Source: Anabas testudineus
Taxonomy: Eukaryota; Chordata; Actinopteri; Anabantiformes; Anabantidae
Length of the DNA stretch: 64,000 nt
Reading direction: 5' to 3'
Assembly (NCBI RefSeq): GCF_900324465.2
Contig: NC_046623.1
Location: 14,971,721-15,035,720, forward strand
Shown here: piece after piece, positions 60,814 to 64,000 of the stretch
Layout of the letters: each line of letters opens with the position of its first letter
Numbering within the stretch: position 1 is the first letter of the stretch
Notes under the pieces: generated by a model
Seen by the model: only the letters and a program-made list of their open reading frames with translations
What the model was told of the DNA's origin: nothing
Database searches by the model: none
Position numbers and translations under genes: made by a program

Positions 60814-63800
60814 TCATTGTTGCCATCTGTGTCCCTTGAAATGGTTGACGAGGCTCAGCCTCTCCTGGCTGCTCCCCTGCTCCTTGTTCATGCTAGGAAG
60901 GGGAACAGGCTGACTGTGCACAGAGGTCTCATAGTAAGGACAGACTTTAAGATGAGCAGATATAGGAGGAGTGTCTGACATGTGCCACGAATCCACTGAG
61001 GAGAACAAGTGACTGAACTCCCAGACCTGGGGAGAAACAGGAGCAGAGATAAGGAAACTGTTACTGGTGGACGTGTTTTCCTAAAGATTAACATGATGGA
61101 TGAATTGCATGCGTTACAGGTTTTGCTCTCCACTTGGCTCCTCCATGTGAGTATGTCTTTCTCTCCCAGCGCAGGGTGACCATCCCTCGCTCCTGCAGCA
61201 GAGAGGAGCACACCTGCCTCATGAGGCGGGACACCAGAGCCAGCTGAGACAGGGAAAAGCTGTCCAGGAAACTGGCCACGTGGCAGAGCACCTCAAAGGG
61301 CAGCGAGGTCAGAGAGTCATCGTCTCCTCCTGCCCGACCTCCTCTGTTCCTCTGGGTGGGGGAGCTGCTGGGAGGCTGGGAGTCGTCACCGGGTGAAGCC
61401 AGTGTCGGGCACAGGTTGAAACTCCTCAGCTGCTGACTGTCAGAGAAAAAGAAAGTTCAGATCTTATCTCTGAGTTTACCACCACTAATACTAACAAGTT
61501 AGCAACCGGGGGCTGAAAAAACTAAAGGCCTTTTCATGCTGAAAGCATGCAAAAGACAAATGGTAAATCAAAATCTAGATTCGGATTTGAATGTCTGCCT
61601 ATTGCTCACTTGTAGGTGACTGTGGCTTTATGTGTGGAAGGCTGAAACCTCCTCTGAGTGTAGGTGCATCCCAGATACGACAGGGGGCATCTCTGCTCGA
61701 ACCATCCACTCAGACATGTCTGGATGTCACTGTGGACGTTCCTGGATAAGAGATGATGAATAAACATGTTAAACAAACCTGAAATGTTCCACACAACTAG
61801 GGTAAAAAAACACACACATTCCCCAAATGTTGCAGGTAGTCACTATAAACTTGAACAAAACCACATTAGTCGCCTTCACAAAGACCTGAAATGTGTCGCG
61901 AATTCCCTGCGGTGGAAGCTGTGACCACAGAGAAAGGAGAAGACGCAGCTGGCTCTGTTGTGTCTGCTGTTCACACTCTCTGCCTGCAGCTGCAGGTGAA
62001 GCTTCAGCGGTCTGTCCACCATCACCTCCGCCAGCGTCGTCTTCCCTTTGAAGGGAGCCGAGCGGAACGAGTGTGTCTGAGTCCCCTCATCAACAAAGAT
62101 CCCATCAACTGTCTTCGACTCGCTAATCTGCATAGACACCAAGGGATTATAACCTGATTAGTTCTGTTTTAAGGAATACATTCATTCTCATATTCAATCT
62201 AAAATTACAATGTTGTGCACATGATCTCACTTCAACAGAAATATCTGGATACAGTTTACACAGGTGGGATCAGAGAAATGAGCCCTGCACAGTGAACATC
62301 TTGACTGAAGGTACAGTTAGTCACCTTGTGACCCATGACCTCCTGGTCAGCATAGCCCATTAGAGTGGCTGCAGCTTCGTCACAGAACCAGTCCTCCTCT
62401 TTAGCTCTGAGGTCTGATGTGTCCACACAGCGAGTCTCACTCTGAGCCCGTGCAGCTGTGTCGTATAGATGAACCCGCCGTCTGTAGTGGTAGCTATCAG
62501 GGATCTTGAATGAAGAAATTCATTACATTAGTACAGTGGTTCACTGTTTTCATAGCTTTCTACTGGGGCCCCACATGAACACATCATTTTATGCTGCAGT
62601 TCCAACAACCAGGGATCATTTCTGTCCGAGCTATTTATTTATTCATTTAATGTATTTATCACAAGTTGAAGTGTCTCTTTCTGTTTCAGTGACATTTACA
62701 TACACATGCTGAGTAGTAAGGTGGAGGATTGTGTCCAGAAGTCATTTCGATTGAAGCATACAAACACTTTCTATGTGAGTGCATTGAGTGTTATTGTTAC
62801 CTTGAAAGAACGCAGAGTCTGGACTGGAATAGGCTCCAGGCTGCCATAGACAAAGTCTTTCTCCCTCGGCGTACAGGCTTCGATTTGTCCAAAAGCGAGA
62901 AGCATGCGTCCGTGATGCACCACATACATGTCGTACTCCTGCGGGCTGAGCTCCTCACGCAGACGCTCCAACACCCCCTCCTGCCACGGGGCCAGCCCAG
63001 TCTTACCTGTGTCTGATGGAGGACAGTTTGTAGAAGCATCTGCAGTGTCCTTCTCTGTGCATGGACCAGTTGTTTTTCTCCCACTCTGGTCCTTCTCTTT
63101 GTCTCCAGGTTTTGGAGTTTGTTTGGCATTTTCCAGGCCTGCCTCAGCCACAGCACAGCCACCTCTCTCCATGTTGAACATCATCTCAGTCAGGTTGTAT
63201 TTCTCCTTGTTTATGCTTAAGCCGTTCCCCAGGCTGGTCTGAGAAGTCTCCTGGACAACATGATTCTCCACAGAAATGGGTGTGTGGACACCTACGAGGG
63301 GAGAAATGTTAAGAATCCAGAAGAGAAGAAGAGCAAAGGAAAGTTAACTCTAGTGTGTGAAGATCTTTAAATCAATCATTTAATCCAGTATTGGTTCTCC
63401 ACATGTCACATATCAATCACTTTGGTTAATAATTTGATTTAATTTTCAGAACCTTGGTTGTTTGCAGCTAATTAGCCACAAATGCACTTTTTAAACTGGT
63501 TATCTTATTTATTTAGGACTAAAACAGCACTATTAGATTCACCTTTATTGGGATCACAGTCTGCAGCTCCACTGACAAACTCTCCCACGGCCATCTCTGC
63601 TTTCGTCTCCTCCTTTAATTCCTCCTCCTCCTCTTCGTCCTCCTCCTCTTCCATCAGCTCTGGATAGAGGGGCTTCATTTTCAGGCGACTAAAAAGGTCT
63701 GATTGATCAACCAGGGCCATGGCAACATCCAGTGCGCGGCCCTGCCCTTCGTTTTCCTTTAGTACATTCTCCTGCAGGACTGTGCTGCAGTTTGGGTTCG

Positions 63801-64000
63801 TGTCATCAGTCGGCCAGCGGAGCCACTCCATGGAGCAACACACCACGCTGGCTGGACACACCTGGAGGTGAGCTGCCCGTGAGGAACGAGGAAGCTGCAC
63901 TGGGCAGCCGTACCCAGCATTGAGACATGGCACCCTCACATTAGGGCAGAGCAGCAGGTGATCCTCCTCTTTGCACAGGTGGAAGAGAGCTCCACAGTGC
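60814..64000 (-). CDS. fbxo40: FBXO40-type F-box protein (5' end beyond window)
   Basis: FBXO40 is a muscle-enriched SCF ubiquitin-ligase receptor; in mammals it targets IRS1. Minus-strand exons visible: 64000(continuing)-63543, 63291-62801, 62504-62325, 62127-61886, 61741-61610, 61436-61118, 61026-60814, joining in one frame of about 678 codons. The first exon encodes the TRAF-type zinc finger region (HCGALFHLCKEEDHLLLCP, then PCLNAGYGCPVQL and HLQVCPASVVCCSMEWLRWP, the FBXO30/40 signature) and a Glu-rich tract. Further on come FVDEGTQTHSFRSAPF and CGHSFHRREF. Near the C-terminus is the F-box (LTSLPFEVLCHVASFLDSFS), followed by ERGMVTLRWERKTYSHGGAK and ISAHLKVCPYYE, as in FBXO40. The ATG lies outside the window. 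The coding region is cut by at least six introns. Fish may carry several copies, so the exact paralogue is unsettled. Confidence 0.88.

Overview
This is vertebrate nuclear DNA, almost certainly from a ray-finned (teleost, probably percomorph) fish. The evidence is split genes with short GT-AG introns, two decayed fish-type Tc1/mariner transposons, many (CA)n, (AT)n and (TC)n microsatellites, and a gene set whose protein sequences are clearly vertebrate. I assigned products from memory of the protein families; no database search was run.

Layout. 1-4347: no recognised coding exon; the first ~930 bases look like the 3' UTR of an unseen upstream + strand gene. 4348-9382 (+): limk1, LIM kinase 1, without the exon for the first half of LIM1. 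9383-12452: AT-rich intergenic DNA, an (AT)n tract and a 15-unit ~73-bp minisatellite. 12659-17227 (+): septin4. It ends tail-to-tail with mnt, with predicted transcript ends under 100 bp apart. 20588-29441 (-): mnt, the MAX-binding repressor, with a CpG-island promoter. 29442-33600: intergenic DNA with a second CpG island. 34832-40557 (-, 5' UTR reaching ~45.5 kb): pafah1b1 (LIS1). 46853-56228 (-): cluh. 58296-59771 (-): ccdc92b. 60814 to the window edge (-): an fbxo40-type F-box gene, cut by the edge.

For mnt, pafah1b1, cluh and ccdc92b I assembled complete reading frames exon by exon. All junction phases agree, giving 601, 410, 1600 and 290 residues. The septin4 core (484 codons including the stop) and the visible parts of limk1 and fbxo40 also stay in frame throughout.

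The order mnt, pafah1b1, cluh, ccdc92b matches human 17p13.3 as I remember it (where METTL16 lies between MNT and PAFAH1B1). Limk1, septin4 and fbxo40 come from other human chromosomes. Functionally, limk1 (cofilin/actin), septin4 (filaments), LIS1 (dynein) and cluh (mRNAs for mitochondrial proteins) touch cytoskeleton or organelle biology, but each has its own promoter and they are not an operon-like unit.

The most unusual feature is a ~348-residue N-terminal extension of cluh, encoded by one exon. It begins MGNIVQCC (possible myristoylation/palmitoylation) and carries three evenly spaced TQT motifs of the kind bound by dynein light chain LC8.
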